A stretch of DNA of 64,000 nucleotides from an uncultured Acetobacteroides sp. (GCF_963678165.1 NZ_OY782755.1:1054001-1118000); one strand, 5' to 3'; shown: positions 42,065 to 51,805, counted from the first letter of the stretch. A program made the numbers and translations. Notes: generated by a model not told the origin, from the letters alone.

Positions 42065-45000
42065 ATGCTACGAAAACTTCTGGGATTGGTGGCCATTATG
42101 GGGTTCACGTCGGCGGCAATGGCCATCGACGATGCCCGAATGCTTCGCTATCCCGACATCAACGGAAATAAGATTGTGTTCGTTTACGCCGGCGATATCT
42201 GGTCGGTGGATGCCAACGGTGGCGATGCCAAGCGGCTTACCTCGCACGAGGGGCTGGAACTTTTCCCTAAGATCTCGCCCGATGGCAAGTGGATTGCCTT
42301 TTCGGCCGAGTACTCCGGCAGCCGTCAGATTTGGGTGATGCCATCCGAAGGGGGCCCTGCCCGCCAGCTTACCTACTACAACTCGGTGGGCATTATGCCT
42401 CCCCGTGGTGGATACGACAACGTGGTGCTCGATTGGACGCCCGATAGCAAGCAGGTTATGATTCGCGCCAACCGTACTCCCTTTGGCGAACGTAACGGGA
42501 GGTACTTCCTAGTTAGCCTCGATGGTGGGCTCGAGAAGCCGCTCCCCATTATCGACGGTGGCTTTGCGGTGCTTTCGCCCGATGCCCAGCAGGTGTGCTT
42601 TACGCCTGTCGATCGCGAGTTCCGCACCTGGAAGCGCTACAAGGGCGGTCGTGCTACCGAGCTGTGGACCTACAACCTAAAGGAGAACACCTCGGAGCAG
42701 ATAACCCATTTCGTAGGAACCGATCAGTGGCCTACCTGGGTTGGCGATAACATCTACTACGCTTCGGATCGCGACCTCAAGCTCAACATCTACAAGTATA
42801 ATACTAAGACCAAGCAGAACGAGCAGGTTACCTTCCATAAGGATTTTGACGTGATGTGGCCTTCGGGACGCAACGGTCAGATCGCTTACGAGAATGGCGG
42901 ATACCTGTATAAGCTGAACACAGCAACAGGCAAAGACGAAAAGGTGAAGGTGAACATCAGCTTCGACAACACCAACCTGCTGCCCTACTATAAGAATGTA
43001 AAGGATGACATCCACAGCTACGCCATTTCGCCAACCGGGAAGCGTGCCCTGTTTGATGCTCGCGGCGATATCTTCTCGGTGCCTGCCGAAAATGGGGTGA
43101 TCGAGAACCTCACCCAAACGCCTGGCGTTCGCGAGGTATATCCTACCTGGTCGCCCAACGGCAAGTACATCGCCTACCATTCCGATGCAACTGGCGAGTA
43201 CGAGGTTTACCTACTCGAGAATAAGAAGGGGGCTGCTCCACGCCAGCTAACCACCGGCTCTAAGGCTTGGAAGTACGGCTCCGAGTGGTCGCCCAATAGC
43301 CGTTACCTGGTGTACAGCGATCGCACGCTGAACCTTTACCTTGTTGATACGCAAACTGGGAAGCAGTCGGTGATCGACCATGCCGTAAACGACGAGATTA
43401 CTACCTACACTTTCTCGCCCGACTCGCAGTGGATAACCTACACCAAGGAGGGCAGCAACGGTCAACCAACCGTATGGGTTTACAATATCCCTAATGGTAA
43501 GGCATCGCAGCTGCTGGATAACACCTTTATCAACATTCAGCCTGTGTTCAGCCGCGACGGAAAGTTTATCTTCTTTGTATCGAACCGCGACTTTAACCTA
43601 GCATTCTCCAGCTTCGAGTTCAACTACCTCTACAATAACGCCTCTAAGATCTATGCCGTAGCCCTTAAGAACGATGGGTCGAAGCTGACTAAAGATAAGA
43701 ATGACGTAGAGTCGGTTGCCGAGGATAAGAAGGCAGAGGATCCTAAGAAATCTGGAAAGGAAAAGGAGGAGGCCGCTAGTAAAGATCAGGTGCCTGTTTC
43801 TGTTTCTATCGACTTCGATGGCATCAATAGCCGCGTGATGGCGTTGCCGATGGATGCCGATGCCTACAGCATTGTGGGTAGCGTTGATGGTGGCGTTCTC
43901 TATACCTCGAAGGATAAGCTGATGCGCTACAGCATTGCCGACGCGAAGTGCGAGGAGGTTATGGATGGCGTAGGTAGCGTTATTGCTTCTGCCGATGGAA
44001 AGAGCTTCATGTACAGCGCTAAAAAGGACTTTGGCATTGCCAAGGTTACCACCGGACAAAAGGCTGGCGCTGGCAAGCTGAACCTGGATAAGCTGGAGCT
44101 GAAGATATTCCCTCGCCAGGAGTGGAACCAGATATACACCGATGCTTGGCGCATCTTCCGCGACTACTTCTACGTTTCCAACCTTCATGGGGTAGACTGG
44201 AATGCCGTTAAGGAGCGTTACAGCGCTTTGGTACCTTACGCGCCTAGCCGTTTCGACCTCGACTACATCCTGAATGAGGTGGTGTCGGAGGCAAACGTTG
44301 GGCATGCCTACGTGGACTGGGGCGACATCAAGCGCGTAAAGCGTGTGGATACCGGTCTCCTCGGTGCTAATCTGGTTGCTGATGATGCCGTCGGTCGCTA
44401 TAAGATTGCCAAGATCTACCAGGGCGAAAACTGGAACCCCGAGCGTCGCTCGCCGCTTACCGAGCAGGGCGTAGATGTTAAGGAGGGCGACTACCTCATC
44501 AGCATCAACGGAAAGGACATCACCACCAAGGCTAACCCCTACGAGTATCTTGAGAATCTGGCCAACGTAAATGTCGAGATTACCGTTAGCGCCAATGGAA
44601 GCCTGAATGGAGCACGTACCTCAACTATTAAGCCTATCGAAAGCGAGCTCGAGCTGATGGGACTCGATTGGGTTAACGAGCGCAGGGCTATGGTCGATAA
44701 GCTCTCGGGTGGCCGAATTGGCTACATCTACCTGCCCAATACCGCCGTTGAGGGTAACCGCGAGCTGCACCGCGGCATGTACGCCTACCACGATAAGGAG
44801 GCGCTCATCATCGACGACCGCTACAACGGTGGTGGCTTTATCCCCGATAGAATGATTAATATGATAGACCGCCGCACGCTGGTTTACTGGTATCGCAACG
44901 GCTTACAGCCAATGAAAACGCCAGGGGTTGCTCACGATGGGCCAAAGGCCATGCTTATCAACGGCTACTCGTCGTCGGGTGGTGATGCGCTTCCCTACTT

Positions 45001-45337
45001 CTTCCGCAAGACTGGGCAGGGTAAGCTAATTGGTACCCGCACCTGGGGTGGCTTAGTCGGCATCAGCGGCAACGCCAACCTTGTTGATGGTGGTTCGCTC
45101 TCCGTTCCACAATTCGGTATCTACGACGAGAATGGTCAGTGGATTGTCGAGGGACAAGGCGTATCGCCCGACATCGAGGTGGTTGATCGACCCGAAAAGC
45201 TGGCCAAGGGCGAAGATCCCTGCATCGAACGTGCCGTAGAGGAGCTGCTAAAGGAGCTCAACGCTAATCCTGTAAAGAAGGTGACGCCTCCTGCCGCTCC
45301 CGATAGAAGCAAGTGGATTGAGAAGGATATCAAGTAG
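42065..45337 (+). CDS. Tricorn-like S41 family protease
   Basis: Exported tricorn protease homolog, 1090 residues with signal peptide MLRKLLGLVAIMGFTSAAMA. Residues about 25-330 and 340-640 form two beta-propellers with TolB/WD-like blades (ISPDGKWIAFSAEYSG, WSPNGKYIAYHSDATG, YTFSPDSQWITYTKEG). A Lys/Glu-rich linker (residues 540-575), a core and PDZ domain (GDYLISINGKDITTK), and the S41 catalytic domain follow, with nucleophile Ser in NGYSSSGGDALPYFF and oxyanion region IIDDRYNGGGF. It degrades peptides in the periplasm. Intact, monocistronic, with a strong terminator. Confidence 0.94.
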   Translation: MLRKLLGLVAIMGFTSAAMAIDDARMLRYPDINGNKIVFVYAGDIWSVDANGGDAKRLTSHEGLELFPKISPDGKWIAFSAEYSGSRQIWVMPSEGGPARQLTYYNSVGIMPPRGGYDNVVLDWTPDSKQVMIRANRTPFGERNGRYFLVSLDGGLEKPLPIIDGGFAVLSPDAQQVCFTPVDREFRTWKRYKGGRATELWTYNLKENTSEQITHFVGTDQWPTWVGDNIYYASDRDLKLNIYKYNTKTKQNEQVTFHKDFDVMWPSGRNGQIAYENGGYLYKLNTATGKDEKVKVNISFDNTNLLPYYKNVKDDIHSYAISPTGKRALFDARGDIFSVPAENGVIENLTQTPGVREVYPTWSPNGKYIAYHSDATGEYEVYLLENKKGAAPRQLTTGSKAWKYGSEWSPNSRYLVYSDRTLNLYLVDTQTGKQSVIDHAVNDEITTYTFSPDSQWITYTKEGSNGQPTVWVYNIPNGKASQLLDNTFINIQPVFSRDGKFIFFVSNRDFNLAFSSFEFNYLYNNASKIYAVALKNDGSKLTKDKNDVESVAEDKKAEDPKKSGKEKEEAASKDQVPVSVSIDFDGINSRVMALPMDADAYSIVGSVDGGVLYTSKDKLMRYSIADAKCEEVMDGVGSVIASADGKSFMYSAKKDFGIAKVTTGQKAGAGKLNLDKLELKIFPRQEWNQIYTDAWRIFRDYFYVSNLHGVDWNAVKERYSALVPYAPSRFDLDYILNEVVSEANVGHAYVDWGDIKRVKRVDTGLLGANLVADDAVGRYKIAKIYQGENWNPERRSPLTEQGVDVKEGDYLISINGKDITTKANPYEYLENLANVNVEITVSANGSLNGARTSTIKPIESELELMGLDWVNERRAMVDKLSGGRIGYIYLPNTAVEGNRELHRGMYAYHDKEALIIDDRYNGGGFIPDRMINMIDRRTLVYWYRNGLQPMKTPGVAHDGPKAMLINGYSSSGGDALPYFFRKTGQGKLIGTRTWGGLVGISGNANLVDGGSLSVPQFGIYDENGQWIVEGQGVSPDIEVVDRPEKLAKGEDPCIERAVEELLKELNANPVKKVTPPAAPDRSKWIEKDIK

Positions 45338-45360
45338 GATATTTCTTTCTGAGAATATAG

Positions 45361-45395
45361 GCCTGACAGGTTTCCGAAACCTGTCAGGCCTTTTC
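45361..45395 (+). terminator. Terminator of tricorn gene
   Basis: 13-bp perfect arms GCCTGACAGGTTT / AAACCTGTCAGGC followed by CTTTTCTTTT. Confidence 0.93.
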
Positions 45396-45448
45396 TTTTG
45401 AATTAATTGTAAAGGTGGTAAAGCTGTAGCACCCAAGCATTGCCAAGT

Positions 45449-46683
45449 GTAGCAAAAAGCAAGCGCAGTCATACCTTGGCTGCGCTTATGTGTTTGCAAG
45501 TTTACCATTCATTGGTGGTTTTAGTCCGCTACTTATATTTGGCAAGCGGCGGGGTTCTGTAAATCTCCACTTGCAATTCCACCCGCTTGTTGACGATACC
45601 ACGTTTTGACCATTTTTATATTAGTTCATCTATAGTCTTCACTCCTAATTGTTCCAAGCATTCTTTTCGATAGTTTGGAATTTCAGCAAATTCAAAATTA
45701 TCTGTTTTACCATCTAATTCGACTATAGAATCATTCCCAATTACAGTTTGTCCTTTTCTCTTATATATTGAGCACTCTCCAGCAGCATATAAAGCTATTT
45801 TTTTACATGACTCAGGTTTAATAGCAACATTGAATCCCTTTCCATTAACTCTCATACTTGGATAAAGTATACCGTCTATATTAGGGTTTTGCGTTACTGT
45901 TTCAGTGAACAATGCTGAAATCATATAATCAGTGTCATCATCCACCTCTTTTGCAAATTCATCAGCAATAAATTTATGATACTTAAGAGATCTTTCTACA
46001 AACAAAACGTCTTCTTGTTTTATGAAATTATTATAAGCATCAACTATTTCCTTTGTATAATCATTTTCAGTGTAAAATTCATCTTTAGCAATAATTGCAA
46101 ATAAATTCAAATCCTCTTCAGCTAGCCATTTGCTAAATGTTATTCTCTTGTAACCTGAAGTCGTTTTATCTCTTAACCATGGTAATGATTCAAGAGCTCC
46201 TATTATTCTTGTATTAAACTCTAATGGTGAAGGAATCACTGGTAAAAAACTTGCATAAAACATTGTTTGATTTGGTGTACTTGCTCTTTGGTATGTTTTA
46301 TTGAAAATTTGCGGTTTGAATGACAAGTCTGATTTGTTTCTAAATCGCTCGTCTTCTTTGTTTGGTCTCGCTCTCATAAATGTTGCCCCTTTATGAATAA
46401 CAATACGCATATAACTAACTCTACCTACTTGAGTCATCAATTTCTGAATCTCATTAACTGGTTGTTTAGATAAATCTAAATTTTTAAATTCAGATATTAT
46501 TTCATCAATGGGTTTTTCTACTAACATTTCAGTCCTACACAACATATATATATTTGTTTATTGGTAATTACAACGAACTCTTTTAAATCTTTAACCCTCC
46601 CTGTACACCGTAGCCTACATCATCGCTCGAGGCTAGGCGAAGTCTACCGAACGCAACCAAAAGTAGCAAAAAAGCAAGCGCAG
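45449..46683. other. AT-rich islet flanked by direct repeats, holding the RES gene
   Basis: GTAGCAAAAAGCAAGCGCAG at 45449-45468 recurs as GTAGCAAAAAAGCAAGCGCA(G) at 46663-46683 in the same direction. The 1.2 kb between them is clearly richer in A+T than the neighbourhood and contains one gene. This fits an acquired insertion, but no transposase or integrase is present and the repeats could be copies of a dispersed intergenic motif. Confidence 0.4.
45616..46545 (-). CDS. RES-domain protein
   Basis: 309-residue protein whose second half fits the RES fold: FMRARPNKEDERF, then YQRASTPNQTMFYASF (Arg and Tyr of the active site region) and near the end NIDGILYPSMRVNGKGFNVA. RES proteins such as MbcT and Res are NAD+ phosphorylases acting as toxins with Xre/ParS-type antitoxins. 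Here no antitoxin gene is adjacent, and the residues 1-60 are a helical extension not typical of toxins. Base composition is strongly AT-rich compared with neighbours. Non-toxin RES enzymes are equally possible. A later start at 46527 would remove six residues. Confidence 0.65.
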   Translation of the reverse strand: MLCRTEMLVEKPIDEIISEFKNLDLSKQPVNEIQKLMTQVGRVSYMRIVIHKGATFMRARPNKEDERFRNKSDLSFKPQIFNKTYQRASTPNQTMFYASFLPVIPSPLEFNTRIIGALESLPWLRDKTTSGYKRITFSKWLAEEDLNLFAIIAKDEFYTENDYTKEIVDAYNNFIKQEDVLFVERSLKYHKFIADEFAKEVDDDTDYMISALFTETVTQNPNIDGILYPSMRVNGKGFNVAIKPESCKKIALYAAGECSIYKRKGQTVIGNDSIVELDGKTDNFEFAEIPNYRKECLEQLGVKTIDELI

Positions 46684-46776
46684 CCGTGGTGGTATCTGCA
46701 TTTATGTAGTATTCGTTTTATTTTGCTTTTATCGGTGGGTAGCTACAGATACTTAAGACGTCTACCAGAGCAATTA

Positions 46777-46992
46777 CACCCCTGTAATTAGCCCACCGAA
46801 GTCTGGCGGAGCAATTACACCCCTGCAAATGGTTCACCGAAGTCTGGTGGAGCTCTTGCACCCCTGCAAATGGTTCACCGAAGTCTGGTGGAGCTCTTGC
46901 ACCCCTGCAAGTGGCCCACCGAAGTCTGGCGGAGCAATTGCACCCCTGCAAATGGTTCACCGAAGTCCGGCGGAGCAATTGCACCCCTGCAA
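46777..46992. repeat. Array E: five units of 41 bp
   Basis: Units start at 46777, 46818, 46859, 46900, 46941 and 46982, exactly 41 bp apart. Each contains two inverted-repeat blocks, TTGCACCCCTGCAA and CCACCGAAGTCTGGTGG. A partial unit precedes (46755) and a related piece GGCGAAGTCTACCGA lies at 46636. The period is not a multiple of three, so it is not protein-coding; it is one base short of four DNA turns. The array lies upstream of the gene at 47103. The rest of 46546-47102 holds promoter-like TTTG / TATTTTAG before that gene. Confidence 0.85.
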
Positions 46993-47102
46993 CACCCCCT
47001 ACATTTATTTTTTCAAAAAAAAGATGCGTAAAATTTGGTTTGCTTTAATGTTATTTTGCTATTTTAGCATTCGTATTGTAAAACTTATGAAAACTAAAGA
47101 TT

Positions 47103-47852
47103 ATGATTGACCCAATTGGTTTCAAAAAGCTAAGCCTAGACGAGAAGCAAAACTTTACCGACGAGGTATTTCCAATGGTAAAAACCGCATTAGGCGAAAG
47201 CCCCACCTTTAAATCCTACATCGAACCGGTAGGAACGGTCTACTCCCGTCTTAAGGTAGCCGCAAAAGCGATAAGCCATCCGGAGCTGACCTCCGATGTT
47301 AACGAGGGCGACGACCTTCGCGACGGCGGAACCCGATCGCTAAAGAGTGCCGCCGATCATAGCGCCAACCGTACCGACCCCGCTTGGGCAACGGCAGGGC
47401 AGCGCGTTCTAAACCTCTTCAAGGACTTTGGTGAGAACATGGCCGACCTTTCGCTTGCCAAGGAGACTACGGCAATTGACAACTTCCTTGGCGCCATCGA
47501 CAGCAACCCCGAGCTGAAAAAGGATATAACCACAATTCAGGGCGACATCTGGCTGCAGGATATTAGAGATGGCCAGCAGAAGGTAAAAAGTGGTATCGCC
47601 AAGCGCGACGCCAGCAAGAAGTCGGAAGAAGCTGCCGCCACCGATATCGCCAGGGAGCTGGGCTCGAATATCGATAAGCTCTTCCGCTACATCAATATGA
47701 AGATTGAATTTGAGCCAACCCCAGAGCTTCAGGCGCTTTCGATCGAGATCAACAAGGTTATTGCCCGATACCGCAAGAACGTTACCCTCCGAGCTACTCT
47801 ACGCGAAAAGGCCAAGAAAGAGAAAGAGAAAGAGAAACCCAAAGATAAATAA
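47103..47852 (+). CDS. Unknown helical protein, resembling DUF6261
   Basis: 249-residue soluble protein, mostly helical and highly charged, starting MIDPIGFKKLSLDEKQNFTD. The middle (TDPAWATAGQRVLNLFKDFG, AIDNFLGAIDSNPELKKDIT, IWLQDIRDGQQKVKSGIAKR) resembles in layout the Bacteroidota-specific DUF6261 proteins, which have no known function. This similarity is a recollection of pattern, not a search result. The tail is Lys/Glu low-complexity (KKEKEKEKPKDK). It lies just downstream of array E and has its own terminator. Confidence 0.55.
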   Translation: MIDPIGFKKLSLDEKQNFTDEVFPMVKTALGESPTFKSYIEPVGTVYSRLKVAAKAISHPELTSDVNEGDDLRDGGTRSLKSAADHSANRTDPAWATAGQRVLNLFKDFGENMADLSLAKETTAIDNFLGAIDSNPELKKDITTIQGDIWLQDIRDGQQKVKSGIAKRDASKKSEEAAATDIARELGSNIDKLFRYINMKIEFEPTPELQALSIEINKVIARYRKNVTLRATLREKAKKEKEKEKPKDK

Positions 47853-47905
47853 GGCATACTGCAGTGAGTGCAGGACTTCATATGAGTACATAATTGGTTA
47901 GTAAA

Positions 47906-47935
47906 GAAAGGGGCTGTAAAGCCCCTTTCGCTTTT
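47906..47935 (+). terminator. Terminator of the 47103 gene
   Basis: GAAAGGGGC-tgtaaa-GCCCCTTTC followed by GCTTTT. Confidence 0.85.
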
Positions 47936-48265
47936 GGTATCACCCGCGGCCATCTTGCAGCACATAGAACCAGAAAAGCAGCCGACAGCTAGGGATTTCG
48001 TCTTTATGATTTACACTACTCTATTTCGAAGGATATCCCCCGCCGGCGGGGGTAGGGGGTGGATCTTTTAGAAGTTTATAGCAGTCATTAGCATCAAGTT
48101 TTTACCTCTAACGTCTACTTTCCTCCCCCTTCCCCCTCCAAAGGGGGATATGCTTTGTGCTACGACTTGCTGATTCCTTTACGTCCACTCCCATTATGTT
48201 CGATGTTTTTTTTAAGCGAAATCCCTGAGCCGACAGTTTCTCTTTTTGTTGAGGGATTAAAAAAG
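47936..48265. other. Intergenic region with GC-rich palindromes
   Basis: CCCCCGCCGGCGGGGG (about 48039) with GTAGGGGGTGG, and CCCCTTCCCCCTCCAAAGGGGG (near 48128, two arms), recall the hairpins of the element at 25225 but are not full copies. No gene is seen. Confidence 0.4.
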
Positions 48266-48300
48266 TAAGCCTCGAAGAATATCAAATTCTTCGGGGCTTT
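48266..48300 (-). terminator. Terminator of the UvrD-type helicase gene
   Basis: AAGCC-t-CGAAGAAT / ATTCTTCG-g-GGCTT hairpin with an A run to the left, which is a U tract for leftward transcripts. Confidence 0.8.
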
Positions 48301-48320
48301 ACTATTGATGCGTATTCTCG

Positions 48321-50678
48321 CTATCTCTTTACAATCCTCAGCTTGGCAAACTTCAGCAGCAGCGTTTTGTTTCCGGCAACGGTAAAGGCAACGGTAGCTT
48401 TGATTTCGGGAGCCGAGCCTTCCAGCGCCTCTATCTTTCCGAAGCCGAAGCGCTCGTGCTCCACCTCCATGCCTACCTCCAGTTCGCTCATGTCGGCAGG
48501 GTCGGTGATGGCGCTTACCGGGTGGTGTTGAGGCGTTGGTGCAACCGTGCGCTGTGCCGATATGGTGTTGGCCTTAGGCTTAAAGTGCTGCGTGCTGTAG
48601 TTGTTACCTCCGCCCGATGACGAAGATGGTAGGCTTCCAAGCAGGCTATCCTCGTTCCAGTCGATGTAGCTGCTGTCGATATCCTTTATGAAGCGGCTGG
48701 GAACGCAGCTGGTGATGTTGCCCCACTTGTAGCGGCTTTGCGCGTACGATATGGTGGCGGTAATCTCGGCACGGGTAACGGCCACGTAGAATAGGCGGCG
48801 CTCCTCCTCCAAGTCGTCCTGCGACTGGCTCGACATCTGTCCGGGGAAGAGGTTTTCCTCCAATCCCACCAAAAAAATATGCTTAAACTCCAGCCCCTTG
48901 GCCGAGTGGATGGTCATCATCGAAACCTTATTCTTATCCTCTGGCTTTTCGCTGTCGGCATCGGTGAGTAGCGCCACATTCTCCAAGAATCTGTCGATGG
49001 TGATGGGCAGCGGCTCGCCGCTCTCCTTGGCGTTTTCCTCAAACTCCTTGATGCCGTTAAAAAGCTGCTCAATGTTCTCGAACCGCGACATCCCCTCGTT
49101 GGTCTTATCCTCCTTCAGGTCCTTAATGATGCCCGCTTGCGTGGCCACCATCAGCGCAAAGTCGTAGGCGCTTTCGGTGTAGATGGCCGACTGGAAGCCT
49201 TGTATGAGTTGCGAAAACTCGCCCAGCTTCTTGATGGCTCCGCCTTTGAGCCCCACCTTGTCGAGTGGCGCCTGCGTTACGATGGTCCAAAGATTGGTGG
49301 CGTTGGCGGCGGCAGCCTGCTCCAAGTGGGTGAGGGTGGTGTCGCCAATCCCGCGAGCAGGGTAGTTGACGATGCGCTTAAACGCCTCGTCGTCGTTATG
49401 GTTGATGATAAGGCGGAGGTAGGCCACCATATCCTTAATCTCCTTACGCTGGTAGAACGATAGTCCCCCGTAGATCTTGTAGGGGATGTTCTTTTTGCGG
49501 AGCGCATCCTCGAAGATACGCGACTGCGCGTTGGTCCGATAGAGGATGGCAAAATCCAGATACTCGCAGTGCTCCCTGTATATAATGTCGGATATCGATC
49601 CGGCCACCAAGAAGCCCTCCTCCTGATCGGTGTAGGCCTTTAGCACCTTAATTCTATCGCCCGGATCCTTCGCCGAGAACGACTTCTTCTTAATCTGCTT
49701 GCTGTTTTTGGCGATGATGCTGTTGGCCGCATTCACGATGGTTTGCGTCGAGCGGTAGTTCTGCTCCAGCTTAAAGAGCTGGTAGTTGGGGTAGTCGTTT
49801 CGGAAGTTGAGGATGTTCTCGATCTTCGCCCCACGGAACGAGTAGATGCTCTGCGCATCGTCGCCCACCACGCAGAGGTTGCTATGCTGCTCCGAGAGCT
49901 TCTTCACGATCAGGTACTGCGCCATGTTGGTGTCCTGGTACTCGTCTACCAGAATATACTTGAAGATGTTCTGGTACTTGTTCAGCACATCGGGATGGTC
50001 GCGGAAGAGCACGTTGGTGTTCAGCAGCAGGTCGTCGAAGTCCATAGCACCCGACAGAAAGCACTTCTGCATGTACTTCTTGTAGATGTCGGCAATGCGC
50101 GGACGGCGGTTGGCCGCATCCATCGTAACCAGTGTCGACGTGTTGGCGTAAACCGCTGGCGTTACCAGGTTGTTCTTGGCAAGCGAGATGCGGCTATGCA
50201 CCTCGTTCACCTTGTACACCTGTTCGTCGAGGTTCATCTCCTTGATGATGGACTTGAGCACGCTGCGCGAGTCGGCGGTGTCGTAGATGGTAAAGGTCGA
50301 TGGGTAGCCCAGTTTATCGGCTTCGGCCCTTAGGATGCGCGCAAAGATGGAGTGAAAGGTTCCCATCCAAAGGTACTTCGCCTTTTCGCCCACCACGGTT
50401 TTGATACGCTCCTTCATCTCGGCCGCCGCCTTGTTGGTAAAGGTGAGCGACAGCACGCAGTGCGGGTTCACCCCATCGGCTAGCATGTTGGCAATACGGT
50501 AGGTGAGAACCCTAGTTTTCCCCGAGCCAGCCCCCGCAATTACCAGCGTCGGACCGTTATAGTTTACGACAGCCTGAAGCTGTACCTCGCTTAATCCTTC
50601 TAAAAAATCCTTCGACACGTTTTGTTCGTTTACGTTACTCCGCAAAGGTATCCACCCCATAAGGTTATACCAAATCAT
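48321..50678 (-). CDS. UvrD/PcrA-type superfamily 1 DNA helicase
   Basis: 3'-5' DNA helicase for nucleotide excision repair and removal of replication blocks, 785 residues. Motifs: Q motif LSEVQLQAVV, I VIAGAGSGKT, Ia LTFTNKAAAEM, II ILVDEYQDTN, III VVGDDAQSIYSFRGA, IV LEQNYRST, V TIHSAKGLEF, VI RRLFYVAVTRA. The C-terminal region about 690-785 has the Tudor-like end seen in PcrA (GMEVEHERFGFGKIEALEG). The first residues (MIWYNLMGWIPLRSNVNE) are unlike the family, so the true start may be at 50660 or a non-ATG codon near it. Transcribed alone. Confidence 0.93.
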   Translation of the reverse strand: MIWYNLMGWIPLRSNVNEQNVSKDFLEGLSEVQLQAVVNYNGPTLVIAGAGSGKTRVLTYRIANMLADGVNPHCVLSLTFTNKAAAEMKERIKTVVGEKAKYLWMGTFHSIFARILRAEADKLGYPSTFTIYDTADSRSVLKSIIKEMNLDEQVYKVNEVHSRISLAKNNLVTPAVYANTSTLVTMDAANRRPRIADIYKKYMQKCFLSGAMDFDDLLLNTNVLFRDHPDVLNKYQNIFKYILVDEYQDTNMAQYLIVKKLSEQHSNLCVVGDDAQSIYSFRGAKIENILNFRNDYPNYQLFKLEQNYRSTQTIVNAANSIIAKNSKQIKKKSFSAKDPGDRIKVLKAYTDQEEGFLVAGSISDIIYREHCEYLDFAILYRTNAQSRIFEDALRKKNIPYKIYGGLSFYQRKEIKDMVAYLRLIINHNDDEAFKRIVNYPARGIGDTTLTHLEQAAAANATNLWTIVTQAPLDKVGLKGGAIKKLGEFSQLIQGFQSAIYTESAYDFALMVATQAGIIKDLKEDKTNEGMSRFENIEQLFNGIKEFEENAKESGEPLPITIDRFLENVALLTDADSEKPEDKNKVSMMTIHSAKGLEFKHIFLVGLEENLFPGQMSSQSQDDLEEERRLFYVAVTRAEITATISYAQSRYKWGNITSCVPSRFIKDIDSSYIDWNEDSLLGSLPSSSSGGGNNYSTQHFKPKANTISAQRTVAPTPQHHPVSAITDPADMSELEVGMEVEHERFGFGKIEALEGSAPEIKATVAFTVAGNKTLLLKFAKLRIVKR

Positions 50679-50927
50679 TTAGTAAAATTATCCTTGTTGA
50701 AAGCATTCTCCCATTATCGTTGATCTGACGCGAAATCCATAGTCGCCCGAAAAATTCCGTCGTTTGGGCTTAGCTGTATTTTTTTATAACTTCGTCCAAA
50801 ATTTAAGAAGGTGTGCGGCACCGTTCGGCTGTAAATTAGAATGGCTGCTAACATTTAAGGGAAGGGAATTAATATATGTATATGGCTAGAAATATTAACT
50901 ATACGAGTATGATCTCGCAACTTAAAC

Positions 50928-51626
50928 ATGATGAAAAACTTAGTTTTTTTACCACTTCTCCTTCTTTTGATGGGTACGTCTTCTTATGCACAAGACCCGG
51001 AACGTAAATGGGCCTTCGGAATCTTTCTTGGTAAGAACGAGTACGACGGTGATTTTGGTAGTGGCATTGCAAATCCCGACATCGCCTTTTACCCCTTGGG
51101 TGGTTTGTCGCTCAACCGCTACCTAACCCCCTCATTCGATGCTGCCGTTTTCTGCACCTATGGGCAGTATGGCTACTACAAGTCACCTCAATTTTCCTTC
51201 TTGGGCACCAAAACCGATGGCAGCCTTCTGCTTTACTATAAGCTGGCCAACGGGCACATCTTTAGAAAGGATGCGCTGCTCCGTCCGTTCCTAGCTGTAG
51301 GCCTTGGCGTTGCCACCTACAGCGGTAGCCGAATGGAAGGCGGAACGGACATCACCCTTCCCATCGGTGGTGGAATCAAGTACTGCTACAGCCGTAGCGT
51401 TGCCTTCCAGTACCAGCTGCTGATGAACTACACCAACAACGACAATCACGACGGTTTTGTTAACGGATACAACGAGGTGTACGTTACCCATACCATTGGC
51501 CTTGTGCTTACCCTAGGCACATCTGAAGATAAGCACGGCAAGTACACCCCAACCTCTATTGGATGCCGCCAGCTGGCCCCTCGTCCCAAACCTTCTAAGA
51601 AAAAGAAGGGGCGACTCATCTTCTAG
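50928..51626 (+). CDS. Outer-membrane beta-barrel protein
   Basis: 232-residue exported protein: signal peptide MMKNLVFLPLLLLLMGTSSYAQ (a start at the second Met, 50931, is equally possible). About eight amphipathic beta strands follow, typical of OmpA/OmpW-like small barrels (KWAFGIFLGKNEYDGDFG, GGLSLNRYLTPSFDAAVFCT, RPFLAVGLGVATYSG, YEVYVTHTIGLVLTLG-like strand). A basic tail KPSKKKKGRL ends the chain, and there is no terminal aromatic signature. No specific family is recognised; it has its own terminator. Confidence 0.75.
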   Translation: MMKNLVFLPLLLLLMGTSSYAQDPERKWAFGIFLGKNEYDGDFGSGIANPDIAFYPLGGLSLNRYLTPSFDAAVFCTYGQYGYYKSPQFSFLGTKTDGSLLLYYKLANGHIFRKDALLRPFLAVGLGVATYSGSRMEGGTDITLPIGGGIKYCYSRSVAFQYQLLMNYTNNDNHDGFVNGYNEVYVTHTIGLVLTLGTSEDKHGKYTPTSIGCRQLAPRPKPSKKKKGRLIF

Positions 51627-51659
51627 CCCTCTTGTACCCTTTAACGCACTAGCGTACGG

Positions 51660-51682
51660 CGCCAGCACTGCTGGCGTTTTTT
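51660..51682 (+). terminator. Terminator of barrel-protein gene
   Basis: CGCCAGC-act-GCTGGCG followed by six T. Confidence 0.92.
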
Positions 51683-51710
51683 GCTTACTGACTTCTTGCT
51701 AGAGGAGGAG

Positions 51711-51805
51711 CGTAGCCACAGGCTGACTTTGTGTCTTGCGATCATAAAGGATTAATACCAGAAAAGAATAGACTCTGTGAACTCTGTGTTTTGTAATTTT
51801 TAAAT
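51711..51805 (-). repeat. Partial copy of the CTCTGTG MITE-like element
   Basis: GCCACAGGCTG, GCGATCATAAAGGAT and GACTCTGTGAACTCTGTG follow in the order of the reverse complement of 30040-30150, with small indels. It is a truncated relic upstream of the HAD-NUDIX gene. Confidence 0.6.

Noticed and set aside
45616..46545. Res-Xre toxin-antitoxin pair
   Set aside because: No antitoxin-like gene on either side; the nearest small HTH gene is more than 7 kb away and belongs to another family.
46829..47110. Frame through array E joining the next gene
   Set aside because: The period of 41 bp shifts frame in each unit; chance opening.
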